The translations under genes and the position numbers were made by a program. Below are positions 1-5,750 of a stretch of 13,848 bases of DNA, in pieces (the stretch's first letter is position 1; each line of letters begins with the position of its first letter). Location of the stretch: contig JANYFQ010000158.1 in NCBI GenBank assembly GCA_025362615.1, positions 1-13,848 of the forward strand, read 5' to 3'. A model generated the notes under the pieces. The model was not told where the DNA came from and searched no databases. It saw only the letters and a program-made list of their open reading frames with translations. The DNA is from Hymenobacter sp. (GTDB lineage: Bacteria > Bacteroidota > Bacteroidia > Cytophagales > Hymenobacteraceae).

Positions 1-319
1 ATCCGAAGTGGCACAGGTCCCAGACCTGCTGCACGCCGTGGCGCTGCCCGGCGTCGAGCAGCGTTTGCACGGTGCTCCAGTCGTAGTGATAAGGTGTTTT
101 TTCGATGTGCGCCCAGCGGATGCCCTCGCGCACGGTGCGGATGCCGAGCGGGGCCAGGGCGGCGTAATCGGCCTCCAGGAGCTGCAAATGGCCGGTGAGG
201 GGCAAAAAATCGACCCGCTCGCCGAAGCAGTTGAGCTGGTCGGTGCATTCAAAACCGCCCCACCAGAAGGAAGCGAAGGGGGAATCGAGCGCAGTAATAT
301 TATTGTTTAATTGTTGCAT
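1..319 (-). CDS. Glycosidase-like TIM-barrel protein, N-terminal part (3' end off window)
   Basis: The minus strand is open from an ATG at 319 to the window edge, giving 106 residues and one extra base. The protein begins MQQLNNNITALDSPF. It carries FWWGGFECTDQLN (about residues 18-30), RTVREGIRWAHIEKTP (about 61-76), HYDWSTV and, at the edge, WDLCHFG. From memory this pattern opens a family of beta-glucosidase-like (beta/alpha)8 barrel proteins, annotated as family 1-like glycosyl hydrolases and sometimes fused to a dTDP-4-dehydrorhamnose-reductase-like domain. The catalytic glutamates would lie beyond the window, so activity cannot be judged. The ATG sits in an AT-rich CAACAATT tract, so the first eight or so residues come from repeat-like sequence. 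It lies downstream of the CDF gene on the same strand, with an inverted repeat between them. Confidence 0.7.
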   Translation of the reverse strand, partial: MQQLNNNITALDSPFASFWWGGFECTDQLNCFGERVDFLPLTGHLQLLEADYAALAPLGIRTVREGIRWAHIEKTPYHYDWSTVQTLLDAGQRHGVQQVWDLCHFG

Positions 320-328
320 TGTTAAATC

Positions 329-462
329 AATTGTTGAATTGTTGAATTGCTAAATTGTTGGCCGTTCTGGGTTGGTCGTCTTTAGGATATATCCCGCAGG
401 GAGCGCAGTGCCGTTCCGGGGCCGTATGAGCAACAATTAAGCAATGCAACAATTCAACAATT
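329..462. repeat. 32-bp inverted repeat around a 70-bp core
   Basis: The left arm is 329-360 and the right arm is 431-462. The reverse complement of the right arm matches the left at 30 of 32 positions, and the match stops exactly at both ends. The arms are AT-rich and built on a tandem AATTGTTG octamer. The core (361-430) is GC-richer and non-coding. A degenerate third copy of the octamer tract overlaps the start codon of the gene at 1-319. The right arm ends on the last base of the CDF stop codon. No target-site duplication is visible. It could be a MITE-like element, a structured intergenic repeat, or a hairpin affecting transcription between the two genes. Confidence 0.75.
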
Positions 463-1376
463 CACAACGTGTGCGCCTCAATGAAAATCCGGGTCATCTC
501 GGGGTGTTCGGCGCGGATGGCATCTTGCAAGTGGCGCACGGTGGCGGCCACTTCGTCGGCCGAGAGGTGGCCGGCAAACGCCACGTCGAGGGCCAGCACC
601 ACGTCGTCGGCCCCGAGGTACATGGTCAGCGGCGAACGAATTTGCTCGACGTGCGGCTGGGCGCGGGCAATGCGTTCGAGGCTGGCCAGGGTGGCCGCGT
701 CCACGCCCACGCCGACCAGTAAGGACTTGGTGCGGGCCACCAGCACCACGGCCACGACCATCAGCAGCAGGCCAATGGCGATGGAGGCCGCCCCGTCGAG
801 CATTGGATTGTGGAGTAAATGCCCAAAAAACACGCCGGCCAGCGCAATGAGCAGGCCCAGCAGCGCGGCCCCGTTTTCGAGCACCGACGCAAAGGCCGCC
901 GGGTCTTTACTGGTCCGAAGCTGCTCAAAAATGCCGATGTCGCTGCCTTCGCTGCCCGCCGCCAGCGCCCGCAGCGAGAGCACCGCCGCCACGGTTTCAA
1001 ACAGCACCGACACGCCCAGCACCAGGTAGTTCCAGCCGGGGTCGGTGAGGGGTTCGGGGTGTTCGAGGTGCTTGATGCCTTCGTAAAACGACATCCCGCC
1101 GCCGATGGCGAAGATGAGCATGGCCACAATCAGGGCCCAGAAATACAGCTCCTTCGAGCGCCCGAAGGGGTGCCGGGCATCGGCCGGCTTCTGGCTCTGA
1201 TGCACGCCGTAGAGCAGCAAAACGCCGTTGCCGCTGTCCACGAGCGAGTGAATGCCCTCGCTGAGCATGGCCGACGAGCGGGTGAAGTACGCCGCCACAA
1301 ACTTGCTGACGGCAATGGCGACGTTGGCGGCAATGCCGCCGTAGAGAGAGATTTTGGATGCGTTGGGGTTGGCCAT
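462..1376 (-). CDS. Cation diffusion facilitator (CDF) family metal transporter
   Basis: A 304-residue inner-membrane protein expected to export divalent cations such as zinc in exchange for protons. Helix 1 is about residues 11-31. Helix 2 carries the metal site H43-S-L-V-D47 in LSEGIHSLVDSGNG. A conserved HPFGRSKELYFW loop (69-80) leads into helix 3, and further helices lie at about 115-135, 165-185 and 195-215. A cytoplasmic ferredoxin-like C-terminal domain (about 220-304) ends in RIFIEAHTL. Helix 5 reads VLENGAALLG (E167, N168), where relatives of the SLC30A9-like branch usually have ED, so one presumed ligand is replaced. The ATG at 1376 fits the family start; the frame runs open further upstream, but only as the complement of dinB. 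It is divergent from dinB with 63 bp between the starts. Confidence 0.9.
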   Translation of the reverse strand: MANPNASKISLYGGIAANVAIAVSKFVAAYFTRSSAMLSEGIHSLVDSGNGVLLLYGVHQSQKPADARHPFGRSKELYFWALIVAMLIFAIGGGMSFYEGIKHLEHPEPLTDPGWNYLVLGVSVLFETVAAVLSLRALAAGSEGSDIGIFEQLRTSKDPAAFASVLENGAALLGLLIALAGVFFGHLLHNPMLDGAASIAIGLLLMVVAVVLVARTKSLLVGVGVDAATLASLERIARAQPHVEQIRSPLTMYLGADDVVLALDVAFAGHLSADEVAATVRHLQDAIRAEHPEMTRIFIEAHTL

Positions 1377-1382
1377 AAAGCG

Positions 1383-1389
1383 CAAAGTA
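1383..1389 (-). promoter_or_regulatory. Candidate -7 element of the CDF gene
   Basis: The minus strand reads TACTTTG, 13 nt before the ATG at 1376. It resembles the Bacteroidota -7 consensus TAnnTTTG with one spacer base missing. I see no clear -33 TTG at proper spacing. The distance would give a nearly leaderless mRNA. Confidence 0.35.
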
Positions 1390-1425
1390 CGGCCCCGCCG
1401 GGCCAGGGTTGGGCGGGGGCCGGCG

Positions 1426-1433
1426 TAACTTTC
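1426..1433 (+). promoter_or_regulatory. Candidate -7 element of dinB
   Basis: TAACTTTC matches TAnnTTTG at five of six fixed positions. It lies 14 nt before the GTG start, in TAACTTTCAGCCCCGTG. The layout matches the one before the DUF1016 gene (TACCTTTAGCCCCATG), suggesting leaderless or very short-leader transcripts. A -33 element is not obvious. Confidence 0.4.
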
Positions 1434-1439
1434 AGCCCC

Positions 1440-2507
1440 GTGCCCGCCCCGCCCCGCAAAATCATTCACCTCGACATGGACGCCTTCTACGCCTCCGTCG
1501 AGCAGCGCGACAACCCCGCCTTGCGCGGGCAGCCCGTGGCCGTAGGCGGCAGTCAGGCGCGGGGCGTGGTGGCGGCGGCCTCCTACGAGGCGCGAGCCTT
1601 TGGGGTGCGCTCGGCCATGCCGGCCATCACGGCCCGCCGCCGCTGCCCCGCGCTGCTGTTTGTACCGCCGCGCTTTGCCGTGTACAAGGAAGTGTCGGGG
1701 CAAATCCGGGCCATTTTTGCCCGCTACACGGACTTGATTGAGCCTGTTTCGCTCGACGAGGCGTATTTGGACGTGACCGAGAACCGCGCCGGGCTGGCCT
1801 CGGCCACGGCGGTGGCCCGCGAAATTCGGGCCGCCATCCGGGCCGAAACTGGCCTCACGGCCTCGGCTGGCATCAGCTACAATAAGTTTCTGGCCAAGCT
1901 GGCCTCCGATTTCAACAAGCCCGACGGGCAGCACGTCATCCGCCCGCACGAGGGGCCGGCGTTTGTGGCGCAGCTCGCCATTGGGCAGTTTCACGGCATC
2001 GGCCCGGCCACGGCGGCGCGGATGCAGGCCCTGGGCATCTTCACGGGCCTCGACCTGCGGCAGCAGCCCGAAGCCCTGCTCGTGCAGCATTTTGGCAAGG
2101 CCGGCCGCCACTACCACGCCATCGCCCGCGCCGACGATGCCCGCCCCGTGCGCCCCGACCGCGCCCGCAAGTCCATCGGCTCCGAAACCACCTTCGCCCA
2201 CAACCTGTACGCCGCCAACGAGCTGCTGGCCGCCCTCGCGCCCCTGGCCGCCGACGTGTGGGCCACCGCCCAACGCCACGGCAGCCCCGCCCGCACCCTC
2301 ACCCTCAAGGTGCGCTTCGCCGACTTCCGCACCCTCACCCGTAGCCGCAGCCTGCCCCAGCCCATCGCCACGCTGGCCGCCCTCGAACACCTCGCCGCCG
2401 AACTGCTGCTGCCCCTGCTGCCTCCGCCGCTGGGTGTGCGCCTGCTGGGCCTCACGCTCTCCAACCTGGGCGAAGAGGCCGGCGGGCAGCTCGCGCTGGG
2501 GCTGTAG
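1440..2507 (+). CDS. dinB: DNA polymerase IV (Y-family translesion polymerase)
   Basis: A 355-residue Y-family polymerase that copies past damaged bases. Catalytic carboxylates are D12 in LDMDAFYASVE and D106-E107 in SLDEAYLD. The steric-gate position has Tyr17, where E. coli DinB has Phe13. The palm/finger block includes VAAASYEARAFGVRSAM. ISYNKFLAKLASDFNKPDG and the helix-hairpin-helix region FHGIGPATAARMQALGI follow. The little-finger domain begins near RKSIGSETTF. The protein ends in QLALGL, matching the C-terminal beta-clamp-binding motif (QLVLGL in E. coli), so it looks intact. GTG at 1440 is chosen because it puts PRKIIHLDMD at the family N-terminus; the next ATG (1476) would remove catalytic D12. 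The open frame continues upstream only as the antisense of the CDF gene. Confidence 0.95.
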   Translation: MPAPPRKIIHLDMDAFYASVEQRDNPALRGQPVAVGGSQARGVVAAASYEARAFGVRSAMPAITARRRCPALLFVPPRFAVYKEVSGQIRAIFARYTDLIEPVSLDEAYLDVTENRAGLASATAVAREIRAAIRAETGLTASAGISYNKFLAKLASDFNKPDGQHVIRPHEGPAFVAQLAIGQFHGIGPATAARMQALGIFTGLDLRQQPEALLVQHFGKAGRHYHAIARADDARPVRPDRARKSIGSETTFAHNLYAANELLAALAPLAADVWATAQRHGSPARTLTLKVRFADFRTLTRSRSLPQPIATLAALEHLAAELLLPLLPPPLGVRLLGLTLSNLGEEAGGQLALGL

Positions 2508-2537
2508 GGGCGGGGCTTGCCCCGCCCGCATCGTTGC
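2504..2537 (+). repeat. GC-rich palindromic repeat starting at the dinB stop
   Basis: The element begins GTAGG, where TAG is the dinB stop codon. It continues with a perfect hairpin, GGGCGGGGC (2508-2516), TT, GCCCCGCCC (2519-2527), then GCATCGTTGC. A related copy on the minus strand at 11895-11930 has the same order and likewise begins at a TAG stop. There is no U-tract, so it is not a standard intrinsic terminator, although the stem could act in 3'-end formation. It resembles a REP-type dispersed repeat. Confidence 0.65.
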
Positions 2538-2550
2538 AGGATAACACGAT

Positions 2551-2558
2551 TACCTTTA
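2551..2558 (+). promoter_or_regulatory. Candidate -7 element of the DUF1016 gene
   Basis: TACCTTTA matches TAnnTTTG at five of six fixed positions and lies 13 nt before the ATG at 2564. Transcription would start at or very near the start codon. The nearest upstream TTG (2534-2536) is too close for a normal -33 element. Confidence 0.45.
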
Positions 2559-2563
2559 GCCCC

Positions 2564-3610
2564 ATGCAACCCATCTCTCCCGACTACCACCACCTGCTCA
2601 CGGCCGTGAAGCAGCGCGTCCGCGAAGCCCAATACCGCGCCTTGCAGCAGGTAAATCAGCAGCAAATTCAGCTTTATTGGGACTTGGGCCAGCTCATTGC
2701 CGAGCGCCAGCAGCAGCACGGCTGGGGCAAAAGTGTGGTCGAAACCCTGGCCCGCGACCTGCAAACGGAGTTTGTGGGGATGAGCGGGTTCTCTGCCCGT
2801 AACCTCTGGTATATGCGCGATTTTTATCTGGAATACAGCGCCGATGAATTTCTGCAACCATTGGTTGCAGAAATTAGCTGGGCCAAGCACCTGCTCATTA
2901 TGGGCAAGTGCAAAGACCCGCGTGAGCGACTTTTTTACACCGTGCAAACCCGGAATAACAACTGGACCAAAGCGGTGCTGGCGCAGCAGCTTAAAGCCCG
3001 CGCCTACCACAACACCGTGCTGGCCCAGCAAAACTTTGCCGCCACCCTGGCCCCGGCGCAACTGCCCGCCGCCGTGCTGGCCCTGCGCGACGAATACACG
3101 TTCGGTTTCCTCGGCCTGGCGGCCGAACACTCCGAATACGAGCTGGAACAGGCGCTGCTGGGCAATGTGCGCCGCTTCCTGGTGGAAATGGGCGGCGATT
3201 TCACCTTCATTGGCAACCAGTTCCGCCTCCCGCTCGACGACCAGGAATACTTTGTGGATTTGCTGCTCTTCCACCGCGAGCTGCAGTGCCTGGTGGCCGT
3301 GGAGTTGAAAGTGACCGAGTTTCAGCCCGAGTACGCGGGCAAGATGAACTTCTATCTCTCGTTGCTCAACGACACCGTGAAAAAGCCGCACGAGCAGCCC
3401 AGCATTGGCATCATCATCTGCCAGAGCAAGCAGCGCACTGTGGTCGAGTTTGCTTTGCGCGATGTCCACAAGCCCATCGGCGTAGCCACCTACGCCCTCA
3501 CCGATACCCTGCCCGCCGAGCTGCGCCCCTTCTTCCCCAGCAACGAGGAGCTGGTGCGCCGGTTGGATGCCGTGACGGCGGCGTTGCAGGGCGGGGGTGG
3601 GCAGCAGTGA
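2564..3610 (+). CDS. DUF1016 / YhcG-type PD-(D/E)xK nuclease domain protein
   Basis: A 348-residue protein with the two-part DUF1016 layout. The N-terminal helical DNA-binding-like part (about 10-150) has QLYWDLGQLIAERQQ, GWGKSVVETLARDL, FSARNLWYMRDFY and ISWAKHLLIMGKCKD. The C-terminal part (about 170-325) is a restriction-endonuclease fold: YTFGFLGL, then D232 in YFVDLLLFHREL, and E247-L-K249 in VAVELKV, giving the D...ExK metal-binding core. KMNFYLSLL and SIGIIICQSK follow. The core is intact, so a DNA-cleaving or DNA-processing role is plausible; the family's biological role is poorly defined. ATG 2564 is preferred to TTG 2534 because a -7 element lies just before it. It follows dinB by 56 bp but seems to have its own promoter. 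Confidence 0.9.
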   Translation: MQPISPDYHHLLTAVKQRVREAQYRALQQVNQQQIQLYWDLGQLIAERQQQHGWGKSVVETLARDLQTEFVGMSGFSARNLWYMRDFYLEYSADEFLQPLVAEISWAKHLLIMGKCKDPRERLFYTVQTRNNNWTKAVLAQQLKARAYHNTVLAQQNFAATLAPAQLPAAVLALRDEYTFGFLGLAAEHSEYELEQALLGNVRRFLVEMGGDFTFIGNQFRLPLDDQEYFVDLLLFHRELQCLVAVELKVTEFQPEYAGKMNFYLSLLNDTVKKPHEQPSIGIIICQSKQRTVVEFALRDVHKPIGVATYALTDTLPAELRPFFPSNEELVRRLDAVTAALQGGGGQQ

Positions 3611-3690
3611 AAGGCCGGGGAGTGTGCGCGGTAGCGGGGGCAACGGGCGGCGATGTAAGCGCGGGTTGGGCAGGTGCGGGGCGGCGTGGT

Positions 3691-3741
3691 TTACCCAGAA
3701 GCCGAAGAGAGCAGGAGGGTGACGAGGAGCAGCGGGCGCAT
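3691..3741 (-). other. Signal-peptide-like micro-ORF, possible gene remnant
   Basis: Four bases after the DUF4236 stop, an ATG at 3741 opens a 16-residue ORF, MRPLLLVTLLLSSASG, ending in TAA at 3691-3693. It looks like the hydrophobic core of a secretion signal cut off by a stop. The same frame stays open for roughly 40 codons beyond the stop, but the sequence (Pro/Cys/Arg-rich) resembles no family I know and runs into the antisense of the DUF1016 gene. It may be chance, a degraded last gene of the operon, or a leader-like peptide. Confidence 0.2.
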
Positions 3742-3745
3742 GGGG

Positions 3746-3946
3746 TTATTTCGTTTCGTCGGCATCGGGCAGCTTTTGCGTGTAGCGGAGGCCGGTGCCG
3801 GGCACTGTGGCGCTGAGGCGGCGCTGGCCGGTGGGCGTTTGGCTCACGCGCACCCCGCCCGCGCCGAGGCTGAAACCGATGCCTTTGGCGGATAGGGTGA
3901 TGCGGAGTGGGCCGAAGCTGAGGGTTTTGCGGAAGGAGAAGGGCAT
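3746..3946 (-). CDS. DUF4236 small protein
   Basis: A 66-residue protein, MPFSFRKTLSFGPLRITLS and onward. It has the DUF4236 pattern: F-x-FRK at the start, a GP-x-RI-x-LS-x-KGIGFS-x-G block (about 12-30), and VPGTGLRYT near the end (about 48-56). The domain is a short beta-rich module of unknown function in many bacteria, sometimes fused to other domains. ATG 3946 places the start at the conserved F-x-FRK; a GTG at 3985 would add 13 residues but overlap the upstream gene by 23 bp. It starts 16 bp after the DUF4407 C-terminal gene ends and is the last clear gene of the vWA-PP2C-kinase operon. Confidence 0.75.
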   Translation of the reverse strand: MPFSFRKTLSFGPLRITLSAKGIGFSLGAGGVRVSQTPTGQRRLSATVPGTGLRYTQKLPDADETK

Positions 3947-3962
3947 GAGGCGGGCTAGAATA

Positions 3963-4931
3963 TTAAGAAACAAACGATAAAACACGGCCCGTTGTGGCGT
4001 CCTCCAACACCATTTCAGTGTTGGTCAGCCGTTGGATAGTGTACTCGGTTGTGTCGCCGCCGAACGTGACGCGGAGACAGTTGATATCCCCGTTGGGATG
4101 CTCCCATTGGCCGGTTTCCAATCCTTTCCCGATGTAGCGCCGGACCCTGTTGTCTGATGCGCCGTTCTCAAACTGATACCATTCGCGCATGGCATCCGGC
4201 TGCAATCCCCACCGTCTGAGCAACGCCGCTGGGGTAATGCTCGCATTGGCCGGCGATACGGGCGGTACGGGTGGCGGCGGCGGCGCAGCAACAACTGGCT
4301 CCGGTGCAGGTGGGGTGGCACCCGCCGGAGCCGGGGCGGGTCCTGGCGCAGGCGGCGATTTCGGCGTGGCAGTGGGTTTCAGCTTGTCGCGTTCCTGCTT
4401 GCCCCATTCCTTGAGCATCCGCGTGGCGAGGTCGTTCTGAATGCTGGCCGTTTGGTTTAGTACGCTCTCGCCCAGCTCTATTTCTTTGTCTTGCCGGGCT
4501 TGCTCCAACCTTTGAGCAATGACCAGTTCGGTTCGCTGCCGTAGCTGCTCCCGCTGTTGCAGAATCCGAAAATTCGTGTCCAGCGCCAAGGCAAACATCT
4601 GTTCGTGCGCATGAAGCTGCCGGTCGTATTCGCCCAGCGGCGTGGCGAGCTTGACGATGGTGGGGAGAAGCTCGATGACGAAGAACATGACCCGGATAAG
4701 CCAGAGGAAAAAACCAAGTTTTGGGTTTGATTGGTCTGCTGCCGCATTTTCTAGGGCAACGTACTCTCGTAAAAAGCCCTTCTCCTCGAGTGATTTCCCA
4801 AAAGCCCCGGCCAATGCGCCCAACGAATCCTTGATAGCCGTTACCCGAGCTGAAGTCGTTTTTGCTTTTGCATCAGCCGTATTTGCTTGGTTTTGATGGT
4901 CTGTTTTTGAAGCTGCTGCTAAACCTGACAT
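3963..4931 (-). CDS. DUF4407 C-terminal part with Pro/Ala linker and lipocalin-like tail
   Basis: A 322-residue protein from ATG 4931; the frame is open from 4994. A hydrophilic helical stretch (1-70) leads to one membrane helix (about 72-96), FFLWLIRVMFFVIELLP, followed by TIVKLATPLGEYD. This is the hallmark last helix and post-helix motif of DUF4407. A charged helical region (about 100-185), a Pro/Ala-rich linker (about 186-229) and a C-terminal region of about 90 residues follow. The tail has W251-x-F, GQW, LRVTF, YTIQRLTNTEMVLED and GRVLSF, resembling Bacteroidota lipocalin-like domains (inference). The first three DUF4407 helices lie in the upstream ORF in the other frame, so this is either the downstream half of a frameshifted gene or a translationally coupled subunit. 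The overlap ATGTCAGGTTTAG contains this ATG and the upstream TAG. Confidence 0.75.
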   Translation of the reverse strand: MSGLAAASKTDHQNQANTADAKAKTTSARVTAIKDSLGALAGAFGKSLEEKGFLREYVALENAAADQSNPKLGFFLWLIRVMFFVIELLPTIVKLATPLGEYDRQLHAHEQMFALALDTNFRILQQREQLRQRTELVIAQRLEQARQDKEIELGESVLNQTASIQNDLATRMLKEWGKQERDKLKPTATPKSPPAPGPAPAPAGATPPAPEPVVAAPPPPPVPPVSPANASITPAALLRRWGLQPDAMREWYQFENGASDNRVRRYIGKGLETGQWEHPNGDINCLRVTFGGDTTEYTIQRLTNTEMVLEDATTGRVLSFVS

Positions 4932-4994
4932 TTGAAGGAGCAATTTGCGTCGTAACCCATCCGCATTATTGGTTCTCTCTGCAATTGGGCTTTG
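4919..4994 (-). other. Frame-change zone inside the DUF4407 gene
   Basis: On the minus strand the upstream DUF4407 frame ends at TAG (4921-4919). The downstream frame is closed by TAA at 4997-4995 and open after it, so any shift must fall in these 76 nt. Joining the frames needs a -1 slip or one missing base. The longest homopolymers are three bases, and I find no X-XXY-YYZ slippery heptamer in frame. A real or sequencing single-base deletion, or two coupled genes, is therefore likelier than programmed frameshifting. Confidence 0.6.
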
Positions 4995-5737
4995 TTACTC
5001 CCTGCTTCCGTCCAAGCTTGGTAAGCAGGGCCAGCTAATAAGCCAGGTGTGCGAGTCGTTCCGTCGGGCCAAGAGCGAGGATATGTTGGAATTTTGCTTT
5101 TAAGTTTGTCTAAGGGAATTTCATTGGCCTTCTTTCGTTTCTGCCCGGCTTCCCCTTGTTTTTCGTGGGCCTGTTGTTTCAGTAATTGATAAGCTGCGTC
5201 TTGCGGCTCGGAATTAGCTAAATTCTCTTGCCGGGTTCGCTCCGTCTCAGCTTGGGTTTGTTCTTGTTGTTCCCCATGAAGTCCTAGCTGTTTTTCACGC
5301 TTCGTCTGCTGGTTATTTGCTTTATTTGCGTCGTCTATTTGTAGTTGCATACCAATCTCGTCTTGAAAAATATAAATTTCAAGGGGAATGGAAATCATAA
5401 ACGCCAATAGCCCTGCCAAAACCGCGCGAGCCACGAAGGGAATCCAAAACGCTTGTTTCTTCTGCTCTGGATTCTTTTTCAGCGTCACCACCATGCTGCG
5501 GTCAATGCTGAAAATTAGCGCAGCCCACACGATGCCGAAAACGAGGGTGGGTAGTAGGGCACCACCACTAAATTTGCTTGCCGCAAACCCACCAGCCAAC
5601 CCCCCAAACAAGCACGTCATCAGAATGGTAAACCCAATGCTAGCCTGCCGGTTAAAATCCGTCGGGCATTCTTTCAGCAGCGAGATTTCGGCTCCTGAAA
5701 ACAGCCAGCACAGGTATTGAACTTTGGAATAACGCAT
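4919..5737 (-). CDS. DUF4407 membrane protein, N-terminal part
   Basis: 272 residues from ATG 5737, beginning MRYSKVQYLCWLFSGAE. The opening WLFSGAEISLLKECPTDFNR (about 11-30) is the DUF4407 signature. Membrane helices lie at about 31-54, 59-78 (ending WAALIFSIDRS) and 98-120 (ending ISIPLEIYIF). Residues 125-255 are a long charged, Gln/Lys/Glu-rich helical stretch, likely cytoplasmic coiled coil, containing GPAYQAWTEAGSNKAQL. That motif normally precedes the rest of the coiled coil and a fourth helix, which here lies in the overlapping ORF below. Residues after about 255 are probably out of frame. The ORF is open further upstream, but only by running into the preceding gene; ATG 5737 begins 13 bp after that gene's stop. 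Local GC is far lower than in the neighbours. Function unknown. Confidence 0.85.
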   Translation of the reverse strand: MRYSKVQYLCWLFSGAEISLLKECPTDFNRQASIGFTILMTCLFGGLAGGFAASKFSGGALLPTLVFGIVWAALIFSIDRSMVVTLKKNPEQKKQAFWIPFVARAVLAGLLAFMISIPLEIYIFQDEIGMQLQIDDANKANNQQTKREKQLGLHGEQQEQTQAETERTRQENLANSEPQDAAYQLLKQQAHEKQGEAGQKRKKANEIPLDKLKSKIPTYPRSWPDGTTRTPGLLAGPAYQAWTEAGSNKAQLQREPIMRMGYDANCSFKCQV

Positions 5738-5750
5738 GGGGGCAGAAAAA

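Noticed and set aside
329..462. Octamer tracts as a CRISPR or as a transposon with target-site duplication
   Set aside because: Repeats are 8 bp and contiguous with no spacers, and no matching flanking duplication is visible outside the arms.
444..722. Plus-strand ORF starting MQQFNNSQ
   Set aside because: Its start comes from the inverted-repeat arm and the rest is antisense to the CDF C-terminus.
819..1439. Upstream extension of the dinB frame (about 200 extra residues)
   Set aside because: It is the exact antisense of the CDF gene, has no polymerase-like sequence, and the family start is at GTG 1440.
1377..2531. Upstream extension of the CDF frame on the minus strand
   Set aside because: Gly/Gln/Val-rich shadow of dinB; the CDF family begins at ATG 1376.
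2111..3643. 510-residue minus-strand ORF opposite dinB and the DUF1016 gene
   Set aside because: Low-complexity His/Gln/Val/Gly composition typical of an antisense frame in high-GC DNA, while both plus-strand genes have clear domain motifs.
3947..3985. GTG 3985 as start of the DUF4236 gene
   Set aside because: It would overlap the upstream gene by 23 bp and add residues before the conserved F-x-FRK start; ATG 3946 fits better.
4919..4994. Programmed -1 frameshift site
   Set aside because: No X-XXY-YYZ heptamer in the correct phase and no run longer than three identical bases, so it is kept only as an outside possibility.
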